This document shows positions 54,989-63,995 of a DNA stretch of 64,000 nucleotides, piece after piece. Origin of the DNA: Paenibacillus_E violae (GTDB lineage Bacteria; Bacillota; Bacilli; Paenibacillales; NBRC-103111); assembly GCF_032461945.1 (NCBI RefSeq), contig NZ_JAWCUD010000005.1:186001-250000 (forward strand), written 5' to 3'. A model generated the notes under the pieces. It had not been told where the DNA came from, did no database searches, and worked only from the letters and a program-made list of their open reading frames with translations. A program made the position numbers and the translations under genes. Position 1 is the stretch's first letter. The number at the start of each line of letters is the position of its first letter.

Positions 54989-55011
54989 CCTCAATCGGAT
55001 GATCCGCTGAA

Positions 55012-55041
55012 GGTCGTAGGAATTTTCCTGCGGCCTTTTTT
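55012..55041 (+). terminator. Intrinsic terminator/attenuator before the ABC-F gene
   Basis: GGTCGTAGG, loop AATTTT, CCTGCGGCC, T6: nine pairs including two G-U. It lies between the leader ORF and the ABC-F start (55098), so the gene is read only if the terminator is passed or prevented. Confidence 0.8.
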
Positions 55042-55097
55042 GCTGCGTTCAGGATGTTCAGGATAGGGTCTTCCATAACCAAGGAGGATCCTTCACG

Positions 55098-57032
55098 ATG
55101 TTAATTATAAATGGTCAAAATATAAAGAAATACCATGGCGCTCAGTTGGTGCTGGCGGACGTTACGTTTGAGATTCACGAAGGCGAACGAATCGGATTGG
55201 TCGGACGAAATGGGAGCGGTAAATCGACGCTGCTGCGCCTCATTTCCAAAATGGAAAAGCCGGACGAAGGGCTATTAACGGTGCGCAAAGATACACGAAT
55301 CGGCTACTTAGCCCAGATTCCGACGGAATGGGAGAGCGGCACCGTGTACGATGTGCTCGCGGCTAGTTTTGCGGAGCTGCTGGAGTGCCGGACCGCGATG
55401 ACGGAGCTGGAACAGCGCATGTCGGAGCCAGCTGCGGACGGTCAGCTCGATCAACTGCTGGGGCGGTATGCGCAGCTGCAGGAGCGTTTTGAGCGGGAAG
55501 GCGGCTATGAGCTGGATGCCAGAATCGACCAGGTGGCAAGCGGACTTCGCATTGCCCGTGAGGTATACGGACGAAGCTTCGCCTCGCTGTCCGGTGGGGA
55601 GAAGACGAAGATTGCACTCGCATCCCAACTGATCGGCAAGCCGGATGTACTGCTGCTCGATGAGCCGACGAATCATCTCGATTTATTTGGCGTTGAATGG
55701 CTGGAAGAATACTTGACCCATTATGAAGGCGCGTGCTTCATCGTGTCTCATGATCGCTACTTTTTGGATCGGGTCGTCACCAAAATTGTGGAGTTGGAGG
55801 ACGGGGAGTCTTCGACGTATCTGACATCCTATACGGGTTACATGAAAGAGAAAGAAGTCCGACTGCTGCAGCAATTTGCGGATTATCAGGAACAGCAGAA
55901 GGTCATCAAGAAAATGAAAGAGACGATCAAGCAGCTCATGGAGTGGGGGCGTATCGGAGGAAATGATAAGTTTTTCCGCAGAGCGGCATCCATGCAGAAA
56001 GCGTTGGATCGTATGGAGAAGCTGAAGCGCCCTGTTCTTGATCCGAAGGCAGCTGAATTCGGGCTGAAGGTGGACGATCGCTCCGGCAAGCGGGTCATTG
56101 TGTTTGATGACGTAAGCAAGCAGTACGGGGATAAAGTGCTGCTGCGGAAGGCAAGCGGCTTGCTCGAGTATGGCGAGAAAGTGATGCTTCTGGGGCATAA
56201 CGGTTCAGGGAAAACGACGCTGTTGAAAATGCTTTTGGGCGAGGTGAAGCCGGATGGCGGCGACCTGCAAATCGGCGCGCGCGTGGACATCGGTTACTTG
56301 GCGCAGCAGGAGTACCCCGAGGACCAAAAGAAGACGGTGCTGGCATACTTTTGCGAGGAAGCGAAGCTGGAAGAAGGGGAAGCTAGAAGCCGACTCGCCG
56401 CTTATCTGTTCTATGGCGCAGATGTTTTTAAACCGGTAAGCTCCCTCTCCGGTGGAGAGTGGACGCGGCTGCGGCTGGCGCTGCTCGTGCTGCGCAAGCC
56501 GAATCTGCTCATTTTGGATGAGCCGACGAATCATATGGACATAACCTCAAGGGAGGCGCTGGAGGAAGCGCTTGAGGAGTTTCCGGGCACAGTGCTTGCG
56601 GTGACGCACGACCGTTACTTCATAAACCGGCTGTCCCAGAAAATCTGGGAGCTGGATCAAGGGCGCATCACCGTTTATTTGGGCAGCTTTGATGACTACA
56701 AAGCGAAAAGCGCACAGCTGCGCGCGGCGCAGGCGCGCAAGGCGGATGCCGCTCCGGTGGCGAAGTCCGCCGGAGCAGGGTCCAAGGCAGCAGCGGCCAA
56801 GGCGGAGCCGCACGTGGCGTCTGCTCCGCGCGGGAAGTCACGCAGCACGGCTGCGTTCGCGCGCGAGCGGCTGGAGCGGGACATCGCGGAAGCGGAGGCG
56901 CGGCTCGGCGGGCTCGATCAGGTGCTGGAGAATCCGGCGCCTGAGGAGCTGAGCCGCCTCTGGGCAGAGCGCGAAGCGGCCCAGGGGGATCTGGATCAGC
57001 TGTATGCGGAGTGGATACAGCTTGAAGAATAG
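55098..57032 (+). CDS. ABC-F ATPase (ribosome-associated)
   Basis: 644 aa behind AAGGAGGA. Two ABC modules and no membrane part: Walker A VGRNGSGKSTLLRL and LGHNGSGKTTLLKM, signatures LSGGEKTKIALAS and LSGGEWTRLRLAL, Walker B DVLLLDEPTNHLD and LLILDEPTNHMD. The linker between them (MKETIKQLMEWGRIGGNDKF and on) is the P-site tRNA interaction motif region that reaches toward the peptidyl-transferase centre. A charged, Ala-rich tail and a terminal coiled coil follow from residue 545. It may protect the ribosome from antibiotics or rescue stalls; the leader ORF favours resistance. Confidence 0.92.
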   Translation: MLIINGQNIKKYHGAQLVLADVTFEIHEGERIGLVGRNGSGKSTLLRLISKMEKPDEGLLTVRKDTRIGYLAQIPTEWESGTVYDVLAASFAELLECRTAMTELEQRMSEPAADGQLDQLLGRYAQLQERFEREGGYELDARIDQVASGLRIAREVYGRSFASLSGGEKTKIALASQLIGKPDVLLLDEPTNHLDLFGVEWLEEYLTHYEGACFIVSHDRYFLDRVVTKIVELEDGESSTYLTSYTGYMKEKEVRLLQQFADYQEQQKVIKKMKETIKQLMEWGRIGGNDKFFRRAASMQKALDRMEKLKRPVLDPKAAEFGLKVDDRSGKRVIVFDDVSKQYGDKVLLRKASGLLEYGEKVMLLGHNGSGKTTLLKMLLGEVKPDGGDLQIGARVDIGYLAQQEYPEDQKKTVLAYFCEEAKLEEGEARSRLAAYLFYGADVFKPVSSLSGGEWTRLRLALLVLRKPNLLILDEPTNHMDITSREALEEALEEFPGTVLAVTHDRYFINRLSQKIWELDQGRITVYLGSFDDYKAKSAQLRAAQARKADAAPVAKSAGAGSKAAAAKAEPHVASAPRGKSRSTAAFARERLERDIAEAEARLGGLDQVLENPAPEELSRLWAEREAAQGDLDQLYAEWIQLEE

Positions 57033-57039
57033 GAGGAGG

Positions 57040-57064
57040 GGAGCCTGCGGGCTCCTCTTTTTTT
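57040..57064 (+). terminator. Intrinsic terminator of the ABC-F gene
   Basis: GGAGCC, loop TGCG, GGCTCC, then TC and T7. Confidence 0.85.
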
Positions 57065-57081
57065 GGTGGCGGCGGAGAGAC

Positions 57082-57258
57082 GGAACTACGATACGCTATT
57101 TTGATGTAAAGCGCCCCCTAGCCCTGTTAAAGGGAACCAGGGGGCGCTATTTCGCTTGTTTGGGCCGATTTGCAGGTGACTGCTCGCGGATAGGGCCATG
57201 TAGTTCCGCTAGGTCAGGGATATCGGCTGATTTAACCGAAATAGGTGATCACTGTTCC
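57082..57258. repeat. Four-box dispersed element, copy 4
   Basis: Forward boxes GGAACTAC at 57082 and GGAACCAG at 57133; reverse boxes GTAGTTCC at 57200 and ACTGTTCC at 57251. Both offsets are 51 bp. An inner GCGCCCCCT/AGGGGGCGC hairpin lies at 57111-57147. Located between convergent genes. Confidence 0.75.
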
Positions 57259-57303
57259 GCTAAAGCAAGCTCAAAGTCGCAGCATGGACCTGCAGCCCCA
57301 CCC

Positions 57304-58389
57304 CTAAACCTGCACCCAACGCACAGGGATTTCCATGCGATGCGGCGTATACTGGCCGCTGCACTGCTCAAGCAGCAAGCTTACGGCAGAAAGCGCCATT
57401 TGCTCCTCATCCTGCAGCACGTGCGAGATTCCCGGGATTTCCGGATCATCGAAGGACACAAGCTCGGTATTAGGATTCAGTCCTTCTTCCTCATGGAGGG
57501 CATGATGCGCAAGCCTCGCCATCTCGGCTGTCAGAGCAAAGACAGCTGTAAGGTTGGGATGTTGATGCAGAAATTTAGTGACATAAGCTGAGGTGTCGCC
57601 TGTTCTCAGGATGTCGATGGGCACGTGGCACCATAAGTTTTTATCAATGGGAATGTTGCTGTCAATATAAGCCTTTTCGAAGCCGTGGGTGCGGTCCTCA
57701 ATGCTCGTATTCGTATTATCCGGGGAGATGAGAGCAATTTGCCGATGCCCCACCTTGAGCAGACGGTCTACGGTTTCATAGGCGCCACCCCAATTATCGG
57801 ATGTAATCCGGTACGTATCGATATTACGCAAGTAGCGGTCGATGAAGACAAAAGGGTACTTGTCTAAAGACAAACGCAGCAGTGATTCGTTATAGCTCTC
57901 ATCTTCCGTAGGGAAAACAATGATGCCGCGAACGCCCTGCGTGTTCGTAAGCTGTTGGACGGCACGGGACTCTTCGTGGGAAGATTCCCGAGTGATATGC
58001 AGGACAAGCTGATAACCAGCTTCCTTAACATAAAACTCGACATAATCAACTAGTCGTTGAATGACCTTTGTTTTCATCGTAGGGATAATCAGACCAATGT
58101 AATTGTAATCGTGTGCAGTTGGCGAGATAGGGACAGACCGCGTCGCCGCCGTTTCCATGGTCACGGATACCGGATTTGTCGATACGAAGGTTCCCTTCCC
58201 TTGAATGCGCGTGACGAGCCCCTCGTCCACGAGGGCGGCCAGGGCATTTTTCACTGTAATTTTACTGACCCTAAATTCATCCATGAATTCCTGCTCGGAA
58301 GGTACGCGATCTTTGGGACGGAGCTCTCCTGAAATAATCTTGTCTTTGATGGATTGGTAAATTTGTCGATAGAGAGGAACTTTATTCAT
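57304..58389 (-). CDS. araR: AraR-like repressor (GntR HTH + LacI sugar-binding domain)
   Basis: 361 aa. Winged HTH of the GntR type: PLYRQIYQSIKDKIISGELR, RVPSEQEFMDEFRVSKITVK, LAALVDEGLVTRIQGKGTFV. The rest is a LacI-like periplasmic-binding fold (YNYIGLIIPTMKTKVIQRLV; GVRGIIVFPTEDE; LLKVGHRQIALISPDNT), the two-part layout of Bacillus AraR. It is divergent from the arabino-oligosaccharide operon, which it probably represses until arabinose is present. Upstream region 58390-58582 is very AT-rich. Symbol assigned by architecture and context. Confidence 0.8.
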   Translation of the reverse strand: MNKVPLYRQIYQSIKDKIISGELRPKDRVPSEQEFMDEFRVSKITVKNALAALVDEGLVTRIQGKGTFVSTNPVSVTMETAATRSVPISPTAHDYNYIGLIIPTMKTKVIQRLVDYVEFYVKEAGYQLVLHITRESSHEESRAVQQLTNTQGVRGIIVFPTEDESYNESLLRLSLDKYPFVFIDRYLRNIDTYRITSDNWGGAYETVDRLLKVGHRQIALISPDNTNTSIEDRTHGFEKAYIDSNIPIDKNLWCHVPIDILRTGDTSAYVTKFLHQHPNLTAVFALTAEMARLAHHALHEEEGLNPNTELVSFDDPEIPGISHVLQDEEQMALSAVSLLLEQCSGQYTPHRMEIPVRWVQV

Positions 58390-58533
58390 TCGAGCATCAC
58401 CTGATTCTGTTTAATCTAGCTAGCCTCATTGTACTTAGTAAATCAATAAAAGGGAATATGTTTAATATAATAAATATGATTTTATACTGAATTGGTTATA
58501 TAAATATGGGATTTTATGTACTATAATTCGATA

Positions 58534-58548
58534 TGTAAAGCGCTTACA
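58534..58548. promoter_or_regulatory. Cre-like/LacI-type palindrome upstream of araN
   Basis: TGTAAAGCGCTTACA, arms TGTAA/TTACA with five bases between. It resembles a CcpA cre site but is one base longer than the usual 14. It lies 35-49 bp before araN; TATAAT at 58522-58527 may be the promoter -10, so binding here could repress. Confidence 0.5.
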
Positions 58549-58582
58549 CGTTGTTAATTCCAATCTAGGGGGAATCATTGTT

Positions 58583-59887
58583 ATGAAAAGGAAGCTTCAA
58601 GTAACTTCAGCTGTGGTGCTGGCATCGATGCTTTTACTATCTGCTTGCACATCAAGCCCGAGCTCCACGCAAAGTGATAGCGCAACCAAGCCAGGCGAGC
58701 CAGTCAAGCTGAGCTTCTGGACGTTTAATGAACTGCATCAGAAATTTTTTGAAAGCATGGCCGAGTCATGGAATAAAAATCATCCTGATCAGTCAATCAA
58801 ACTAGAAGCGACGACGTTCCCTTATGATGATAACCACAATAAACTGCTTGTTGCGCTGCAATCCGGTACAGGTGCTCCTGATATGGCTGACATTGAAATC
58901 AGCAAGATTGGGAATTTCCTGAAAGGTGATGTGCAACTTACCCCTCTAAACGATATTGTTGAGCCGGAAAAAGCAAATCTGGTCATGTCTCGACTCGATA
59001 ATTATGCCAAAGACGGCAAATATTACGGCATAGACTACCACGTTGGCGCTCAAGTCATCTACTATAACAAGGAAATTCTCGATAAAGCAGGCGTGAATGC
59101 GGACAACATTAAGACGTGGGACGATTATGAAAATGCAGGCAAACAGGTTCTCGCAAAGACCGGAAAGCCGATGACGACCGTCGAAACGCAGGATCAGTGG
59201 AGCTTTTGGCCACTCGTTGTTCAACATGGTTCAGATTTTCTGGATAAAAGCGGTAACGTGACATTGGGAGATCAGGCGAACACGGATGTGCTGTCTTACC
59301 TTCAAAAGCTGGTGAAGGAAAAAGTAGCTATTGTGGCTCCGGGCGGCTTTCACCATGCGGAAGAATACTATGGCTTTATGAATAAAGGCGGAGCGGCTTC
59401 GGTCTGGATGCCAATGTGGTATATGGGGCGCTTCACAGACTACATGCCTGATCTCAAAGGCAAAATTATCATTAAACCGATGCCGGTATTTAAGCAAGGC
59501 GAAATGCGTTCTTCCGGAATGGGGGGCACGGGTACGGTCATTACGAAGCAATCGAAGAATCAAGACATTGCGAAGAAGTTCCTTTCCTATGCCAAGTTGT
59601 CCAAAGAGGGGAACATCCAGATCTGGTCGCAGCTCGGATTTGACCCGATTCGCTCGGATGTTTGGAACGATCCTGCGCTCAAAGCGGATAACAAATTCAC
59701 TGCATATTTTGGCAAGAATCTGTGGGACGTTCTCATTTCTGTAAAAGGTGAAATTGCGCCTACGAATATTAAGGAGAAGACGCCGGCTGTATCTGATTAC
59801 CTCAAGACGAAAGCGATTTTCCAAGCGCTGAATGATTTGAAGGATCCGAAACAAGTCCTGGACGATGCCGTGAAAAATATCAAGTAG
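58583..59887 (+). CDS. araN: Arabino-oligosaccharide-binding lipoprotein (AraN-like)
   Basis: 434 aa behind AGGGGG. Signal peptide with lipobox LLLSACTSS. The body follows Bacillus AraN closely as I recall it: LSFWTFNELHQKFFESMAES, DMADIEISKIGNFLKGD, IDYHVGAQVIYYNKEILDKA, TGKPMTTVETQD, PGGFHHAEEYYGFMNKGGAA, PMWYMGRFTDYMPDLKGKI, GMGGTGTVI. Captures alpha-1,5-arabino-oligosaccharides outside the cell. A 99-bp gap before araP holds a GCTGGCTT/AAGCCGGC hairpin that could lower permease expression. Confidence 0.9.
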   Translation: MKRKLQVTSAVVLASMLLLSACTSSPSSTQSDSATKPGEPVKLSFWTFNELHQKFFESMAESWNKNHPDQSIKLEATTFPYDDNHNKLLVALQSGTGAPDMADIEISKIGNFLKGDVQLTPLNDIVEPEKANLVMSRLDNYAKDGKYYGIDYHVGAQVIYYNKEILDKAGVNADNIKTWDDYENAGKQVLAKTGKPMTTVETQDQWSFWPLVVQHGSDFLDKSGNVTLGDQANTDVLSYLQKLVKEKVAIVAPGGFHHAEEYYGFMNKGGAASVWMPMWYMGRFTDYMPDLKGKIIIKPMPVFKQGEMRSSGMGGTGTVITKQSKNQDIAKKFLSYAKLSKEGNIQIWSQLGFDPIRSDVWNDPALKADNKFTAYFGKNLWDVLISVKGEIAPTNIKEKTPAVSDYLKTKAIFQALNDLKDPKQVLDDAVKNIK

Positions 59888-59986
59888 TTCGAACGCCTCG
59901 CGTTCCGTTGCTGGCTTTGCCTGAGCTGAATGATACGGCTTAGATGAAGCCGGCAGCGCTTCTAGAGAGGAGTAGCGATAGTAGAT

Positions 59987-60871
59987 ATGAGTAAATTTCT
60001 GTATTCCTCCCGGGTAGCTCCCTACGTATTTGTTTTGCCTTTTGTATTGTCTTTCCTCATATTTTTCGCCTATCCGGTAGTGACGACGGTGGTCATGAGT
60101 TTCCAAGAGGTGCTTCCGGGTCAAACGCATTTCATTGGGCTGGCCAATTATAAAAATTTATGGAGCGAGTCCTTTTTTACGGCATTGAAAAATAGCAGCA
60201 GGTATACATTCTGGACCATTCTGGTGTTAATCCCGCTGCCTCTTGTGCTGGCTGTATTCCTGAACGCTAAGCTCACCAAAGCGAGCGCTTTTTTCCGTTC
60301 TGCTTTGTTTATTCCATCGCTCACTTCGGTAGTTGTGGCGGGGACGATATTCCGGCTTGTTTTCGGCAGTTTGGACGAAGCTGTAATGAACGGTTTCCGA
60401 CATTTGCTAGGCTTGCCGAGCATTAACTGGCTTGCGGGCTCAACGACCGGCATGCTTGTCATGGTCATCCTGGCGACTTGGCGTTTTACCGGCGTCAATA
60501 TCATTTATTTCTTGTCAGCGCTGCAAAGCATTCCGCATGAACTATATGAGTCGGCGGAGATTGACGGCGCGAACAAGTGGGACCGCTTCTGGCGCATTAC
60601 ACTGCCTTTATTGAAGCCGGTTGCGATTTATGTCATTACGATTTCAATCTATGGCGGCTATTCCATGTTTACTGAGAGCTTCATTCTGTGGAATGGCAAT
60701 CGCTCCCCCAATGACATTGGTTTGACGATGATTGGCCTGCTCTACAGGGAAGGTATCGAGCGAAATAATTTGGGATTCGGTTCAGCCATTGGCATTACTT
60801 TGTTAGCGATTACGATGGTATTGAATGTCATTCAGTTAAAATTTTTCGGATTATTTAAAAAGGAGGACTAG
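59987..60871 (+). CDS. araP: Arabino-oligosaccharide ABC permease (AraP-like)
   Basis: 294 aa, ATG 59987. Six membrane spans: APYVFVLPFVLSFLIFFAYP, FFRSALFIPSLTSVVVAGTI, MLVMVILATWRFTGVNIIYF. EAA loop ELYESAEIDGANKWDRFWRI. It pairs with AraQ, which starts 3 bp after its stop. No ATPase gene is linked; MsmX-type ATPase is expected. Confidence 0.88.
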   Translation: MSKFLYSSRVAPYVFVLPFVLSFLIFFAYPVVTTVVMSFQEVLPGQTHFIGLANYKNLWSESFFTALKNSSRYTFWTILVLIPLPLVLAVFLNAKLTKASAFFRSALFIPSLTSVVVAGTIFRLVFGSLDEAVMNGFRHLLGLPSINWLAGSTTGMLVMVILATWRFTGVNIIYFLSALQSIPHELYESAEIDGANKWDRFWRITLPLLKPVAIYVITISIYGGYSMFTESFILWNGNRSPNDIGLTMIGLLYREGIERNNLGFGSAIGITLLAITMVLNVIQLKFFGLFKKED

Positions 60872-60874
60872 GAC

Positions 60875-61720
60875 ATGCAAATGGAAAGAAACAAATTCCT
60901 TCAATCCTCCTTATTGTTCTTGCTGTTTGCCGTACTTGCGATTCTCGCTTTGTTCCCGTTCTACAGTCTGGCTTTGGCCTCGTTAAAACCATCGAAAGAG
61001 ATGCTGCGTTATGGGCTTAATGTGAAGCTGCAACCGGAACTGTTATCTTTACATAACTATTCGTTTCTGTTTTCTGCCTCCGCCAAGAAGTACTTGATAT
61101 GGTATAAGAACAGTATTGTGATCTCGGTTGTATATACCCTATGTTGTTTACTTTTATCCTCTATGGTGGGTTACGGGCTGGCGATGTACCGTTTTGTCGG
61201 GAGAAATCTCATTTTCCTCTTCGTGCTCTTGGTCATGATGGTGCCCGTTGAAATTATTATGCTCCCGCTTTATAAGCAGATGATCAGCTTCCGTTTAATT
61301 GATACGTATGCCGGGGTTATTCTGCCATTTGTCGTAGCACCGCTGCCAATCTTCTTCTTCCGGCAATATGCGGCTGGGCTGCCAAAGGATTTCCTCGATG
61401 CGGGAAGAATTGACGGCTGCTCGGAGTACGGAATCTTTTTCAAGATTATGATGCCTTTGATGGCTCCGGCCTTTGGGGCAATGGCTATTCTGCAGGCTCT
61501 TGCCAGCTGGAACAGCTTTGTTTGGCCGCTCATTGTGCTCAAAACGGGTGAGAAGCTGACACTGCCCATCGGTCTATCTAGCTTAGTCACGCCTTACGGC
61601 AACAACTACGATATTCTCATTGCCGGGTCCGTGCTGGCGATCGTCCCGATCCTAATTGTTTTTATTTTCTTCCAGCGGTTTTTCGTGTCGGGGCTTACGG
61701 TTGGCGGCGTGAAAGGCTGA
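60875..61720 (+). CDS. araQ: Arabino-oligosaccharide ABC permease (AraQ-like)
   Basis: 281 aa behind AAGGAGGAC. Six spans, with LLFAVLAILALFPFYSLALA first. The coupling loop is DFLDAGRIDGCSEYGIFFKI, with cysteine in place of the usual Ala/Gly. C-terminus FVSGLTVGGVKG is the family ending. It completes the importer. Confidence 0.88.
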   Translation: MQMERNKFLQSSLLFLLFAVLAILALFPFYSLALASLKPSKEMLRYGLNVKLQPELLSLHNYSFLFSASAKKYLIWYKNSIVISVVYTLCCLLLSSMVGYGLAMYRFVGRNLIFLFVLLVMMVPVEIIMLPLYKQMISFRLIDTYAGVILPFVVAPLPIFFFRQYAAGLPKDFLDAGRIDGCSEYGIFFKIMMPLMAPAFGAMAILQALASWNSFVWPLIVLKTGEKLTLPIGLSSLVTPYGNNYDILIAGSVLAIVPILIVFIFFQRFFVSGLTVGGVKG

Positions 61721-61727
61721 TGAACTG

Positions 61728-61753
61728 ACAAATTGACAAATTGACAAACACAG
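61728..61753 (+). repeat. Short tandem repeat TGACAAAT
   Basis: Three copies of (C/T)TGACAAA between araQ and the GH43 gene. Probably slippage; it contains TTGACA-like hexamers, but no -10 was identified. Confidence 0.5.
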
Positions 61754-61776
61754 ATAGCGTTAAAGGAGACTAACTT

Positions 61777-62739
61777 ATGAAAAACTTGGAAACCAACGTA
61801 ATCAAACCTCTTTTGGAGCAGCGTGCTGATCCTTGGGTATATAAGCATACAGATGAATTTTATTACTTTACAGCGTCGGTTCCTGAGTATGATCGCATTG
61901 AGCTGCGTCGCTCAGCGACGATTGATGGTTTAAGGGAGGCGAAGCCGGTCGTAGCATGGCGGAAATATAGCGAAGGTCCGCTGAGTGCCAATATTTGGGC
62001 GCCGGAGATTCATTTTGTAGCGGGCAAATGGTATATCTATTTTGCTGCGGCTAGAACGACTGAAACGAACGAGGGTCTCTTTGACCACCGAATGTTTGTT
62101 CTTGAAAATGATGCAGCCAATCCGCTGGAAGGGGAGTGGGTGGAGAAGGGGCAGCTCCGCACCGAGTGGGAGAGTTTTGCGCTGGACGCGACTTCCTTCG
62201 AACATCGCGGAATTCGGTATTTGGTCTGGGCGCAGAAGGATCCTGACATTGTAGGTAATTCGAATCTCTACATCTCCGAAATGAGTAGTCCTTGGACACT
62301 CCAAGGTAAGCAGGTGATGATAACGACACCTGAGTATGATTGGGAAATTATCGGTTTTAAGGTCAATGAGGGTGCGGCGGTATTGAAGGCCAATGGACGA
62401 ATTTTCATCTCTTTTTCCGCAAGCGCAACAGACTTCAATTACTGTATGGGGCTGTTAACGGCAGACGAAGACGCGGATTTGTTGGACCCGCAGTCGTGGT
62501 CAAAATCCCAATCGCCGGTTCTCTCAACCGACGAGCACATCGCCCTTTATGGGCCTGGGCATAACAGCTTCACCGTGTCGGAAGATGGTTCACAGGACAT
62601 TCTCGTGTTCCACGCGAGGAATTACAAAGAGATCGAAGGCGATCCGCTCTACGATCCCAACCGCCATACATTTGTCCGTGTGCTGAAGTGGCATGAGGAC
62701 GGCACGCCGGACTTTGCAGGTTCCGTGCTTGGCGATTAG
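61777..62739 (+). CDS. Glycoside hydrolase GH43 (arabinofuranosidase-like)
   Basis: 320 aa behind AAAGGAGA. Five-bladed propeller enzyme of family GH43. Catalytic set: base Asp18 in QRADPWVYKH, Asp137 in FALDATSFEHRG and acid Glu198 in KVNEGAAVLKANG; also NIWAPEIHFVAGKWYIYFAA and YGPGHNSFTVSEDG. No signal peptide, so it would act on imported oligosaccharides. Location after AraNPQ points to cleavage of arabino-oligosaccharides to arabinose. A terminator follows. Confidence 0.92.
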   Translation: MKNLETNVIKPLLEQRADPWVYKHTDEFYYFTASVPEYDRIELRRSATIDGLREAKPVVAWRKYSEGPLSANIWAPEIHFVAGKWYIYFAAARTTETNEGLFDHRMFVLENDAANPLEGEWVEKGQLRTEWESFALDATSFEHRGIRYLVWAQKDPDIVGNSNLYISEMSSPWTLQGKQVMITTPEYDWEIIGFKVNEGAAVLKANGRIFISFSASATDFNYCMGLLTADEDADLLDPQSWSKSQSPVLSTDEHIALYGPGHNSFTVSEDGSQDILVFHARNYKEIEGDPLYDPNRHTFVRVLKWHEDGTPDFAGSVLGD

Positions 62740-62769
62740 TAAGCAGATAAGGGCTGTTCCGAAAGGTCT

Positions 62770-62795
62770 AAAAAGGCCGGGGGATGGCCTTTTTT
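62770..62795 (+). terminator. Intrinsic terminator of the ara operon
   Basis: AAAAAGGCC, loop GGGGGAT, GGCCTTTTT followed by a further T: a compact stem whose right arm merges with the U tract. Confidence 0.85.
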
Positions 62796-62907
62796 GTTCC
62801 TTCGGCGCCTCGCCTCTATTTTGCAACCGTTCCGCCACGGTTCCGACATGGAAGTCGATTATCACAATATGATAAGCTTAGAGTACTACATAAAGGAGGC
62901 GATAGCT

Positions 62908-63606
62908 GTGATTCAAGTCTTTCCTGCACATACGCGTAACAGTTCGGATTTAGGCTGGCTTAAGGGGTATAAGAGCTTTTCGTTTGGTGATTATTTTGAT
63001 GAAAATAATACGGGGTTCGGGGTTATGCGCGTTTGCAATTATGATGAAATTGCCGCGGGTCGCGGTTTTGGACCTCATCCGCATAGTGACATGGAAATTG
63101 TCAGTGTCGTTCTCAGCGGAGCGATTAAGCACGAGGATAGTTTAGGAAATGTGGCGATTACGGCAGCAGGCGGCGTTCAGCGCATGTCAGCGGGCAGCGG
63201 TGTGATTCATGCTGAGTACAATGCCTCGGATTCGGAGCCGCTTAGCTTGTTCCAACTCTGGTTCATGCCGGCAAAGCGGGGCACAGAGCCGTCCTTCGAG
63301 AACGTGACCTATGTGCCAGAAGCCATGACGAATGCCCTGCTGCCGGTCGTAACACCTGAAGGCGGCGAACACAAAGCGAAAATTTACCAGGATATGAGCA
63401 TCTATCTCAGCAAGTTGGAAGCAGGTAAAGAGCTTGTCTTCAATCAGGGTGAGAATCGACGTATTTTTCTTATGGTCATTAACGGGAAATTAGAGGCCAA
63501 TCAGGCACAGCTGGAAACCATGGACAGCGCGCGGATGGAGGCGGAGTCAACGCTTGCGCTTCGAGCGACGGAAGATGCGCATTTCATGTTAATCGATCTG
63601 CCATAA
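62908..63606 (+). CDS. Pirin-family bicupin (YhhW-like)
   Basis: 232 aa from GTG 62908, eight bases after AAGGAGG; the frame to 62794 overlaps the terminator. Cupin metal motifs: GFGPHPHSDMEIVSVVLSGA (two His) and GSGVIHAEYN (His, Glu). Also LGWLKGYKSFSFGDYFDENN. Size and motifs match YhhW, which has quercetinase activity in vitro; the natural substrate is unknown. It is followed at 17 bp by a small unknown gene. Confidence 0.9.
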   Translation: MIQVFPAHTRNSSDLGWLKGYKSFSFGDYFDENNTGFGVMRVCNYDEIAAGRGFGPHPHSDMEIVSVVLSGAIKHEDSLGNVAITAAGGVQRMSAGSGVIHAEYNASDSEPLSLFQLWFMPAKRGTEPSFENVTYVPEAMTNALLPVVTPEGGEHKAKIYQDMSIYLSKLEAGKELVFNQGENRRIFLMVINGKLEANQAQLETMDSARMEAESTLALRATEDAHFMLIDLP

Positions 63607-63622
63607 CAAGGAGGCTGCGGAG

Positions 63623-63952
63623 ATGAAGGAACAATTTTTGGTGAAGCATGCGGTAGGCGGCCGGGCATTTATCGATACAGGCAAGCAGCCGGTTGAGTAT
63701 ATGTATAAGCAAGTAGAAGACCGATGGGTTTTTACCGTGAGGATCGATAAGGAGCGTATTGCTGAGCTTTTAAAATGGAAAGATGAACTTAATGTCTTTA
63801 TTTTTCAAGAGTTTGAGAATCAGCCGACACGGAAAGTATGGTTTTATGTTGGCGATGACGCCGTTCATTATTCAGAGGAGCAGGGCGAGTTGAAGATTAT
63901 TGCCGGCTCTCAGATAGCCTATGTACCGGAGCAATTTAGCGCACAATTGTAA
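63623..63952 (+). CDS. Unknown protein, 109 aa
   Basis: Starts behind AAGGAGG after the pirin gene, probably cotranscribed. MKEQFLVKHAVGGRAFIDTG, VEYMYKQVEDRWVFTVRIDK, QPTRKVWFYVGDDAVHYSEE. It appears mostly beta with no membrane segment or signal peptide. I do not recognise the family. Confidence 0.75.
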   Translation: MKEQFLVKHAVGGRAFIDTGKQPVEYMYKQVEDRWVFTVRIDKERIAELLKWKDELNVFIFQEFENQPTRKVWFYVGDDAVHYSEEQGELKIIAGSQIAYVPEQFSAQL

Positions 63953-63995
63953 GAGATAAGGAGCCCTGGCGGCTTGAATGGCCGAGGGAGCTTCT

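Noticed and set aside
57004..57591. 195-codon plus ORF over the four-box element
   Set aside because: It overlaps the ABC-F end, a terminator, a repeat and the AraR gene in antisense; no motif.
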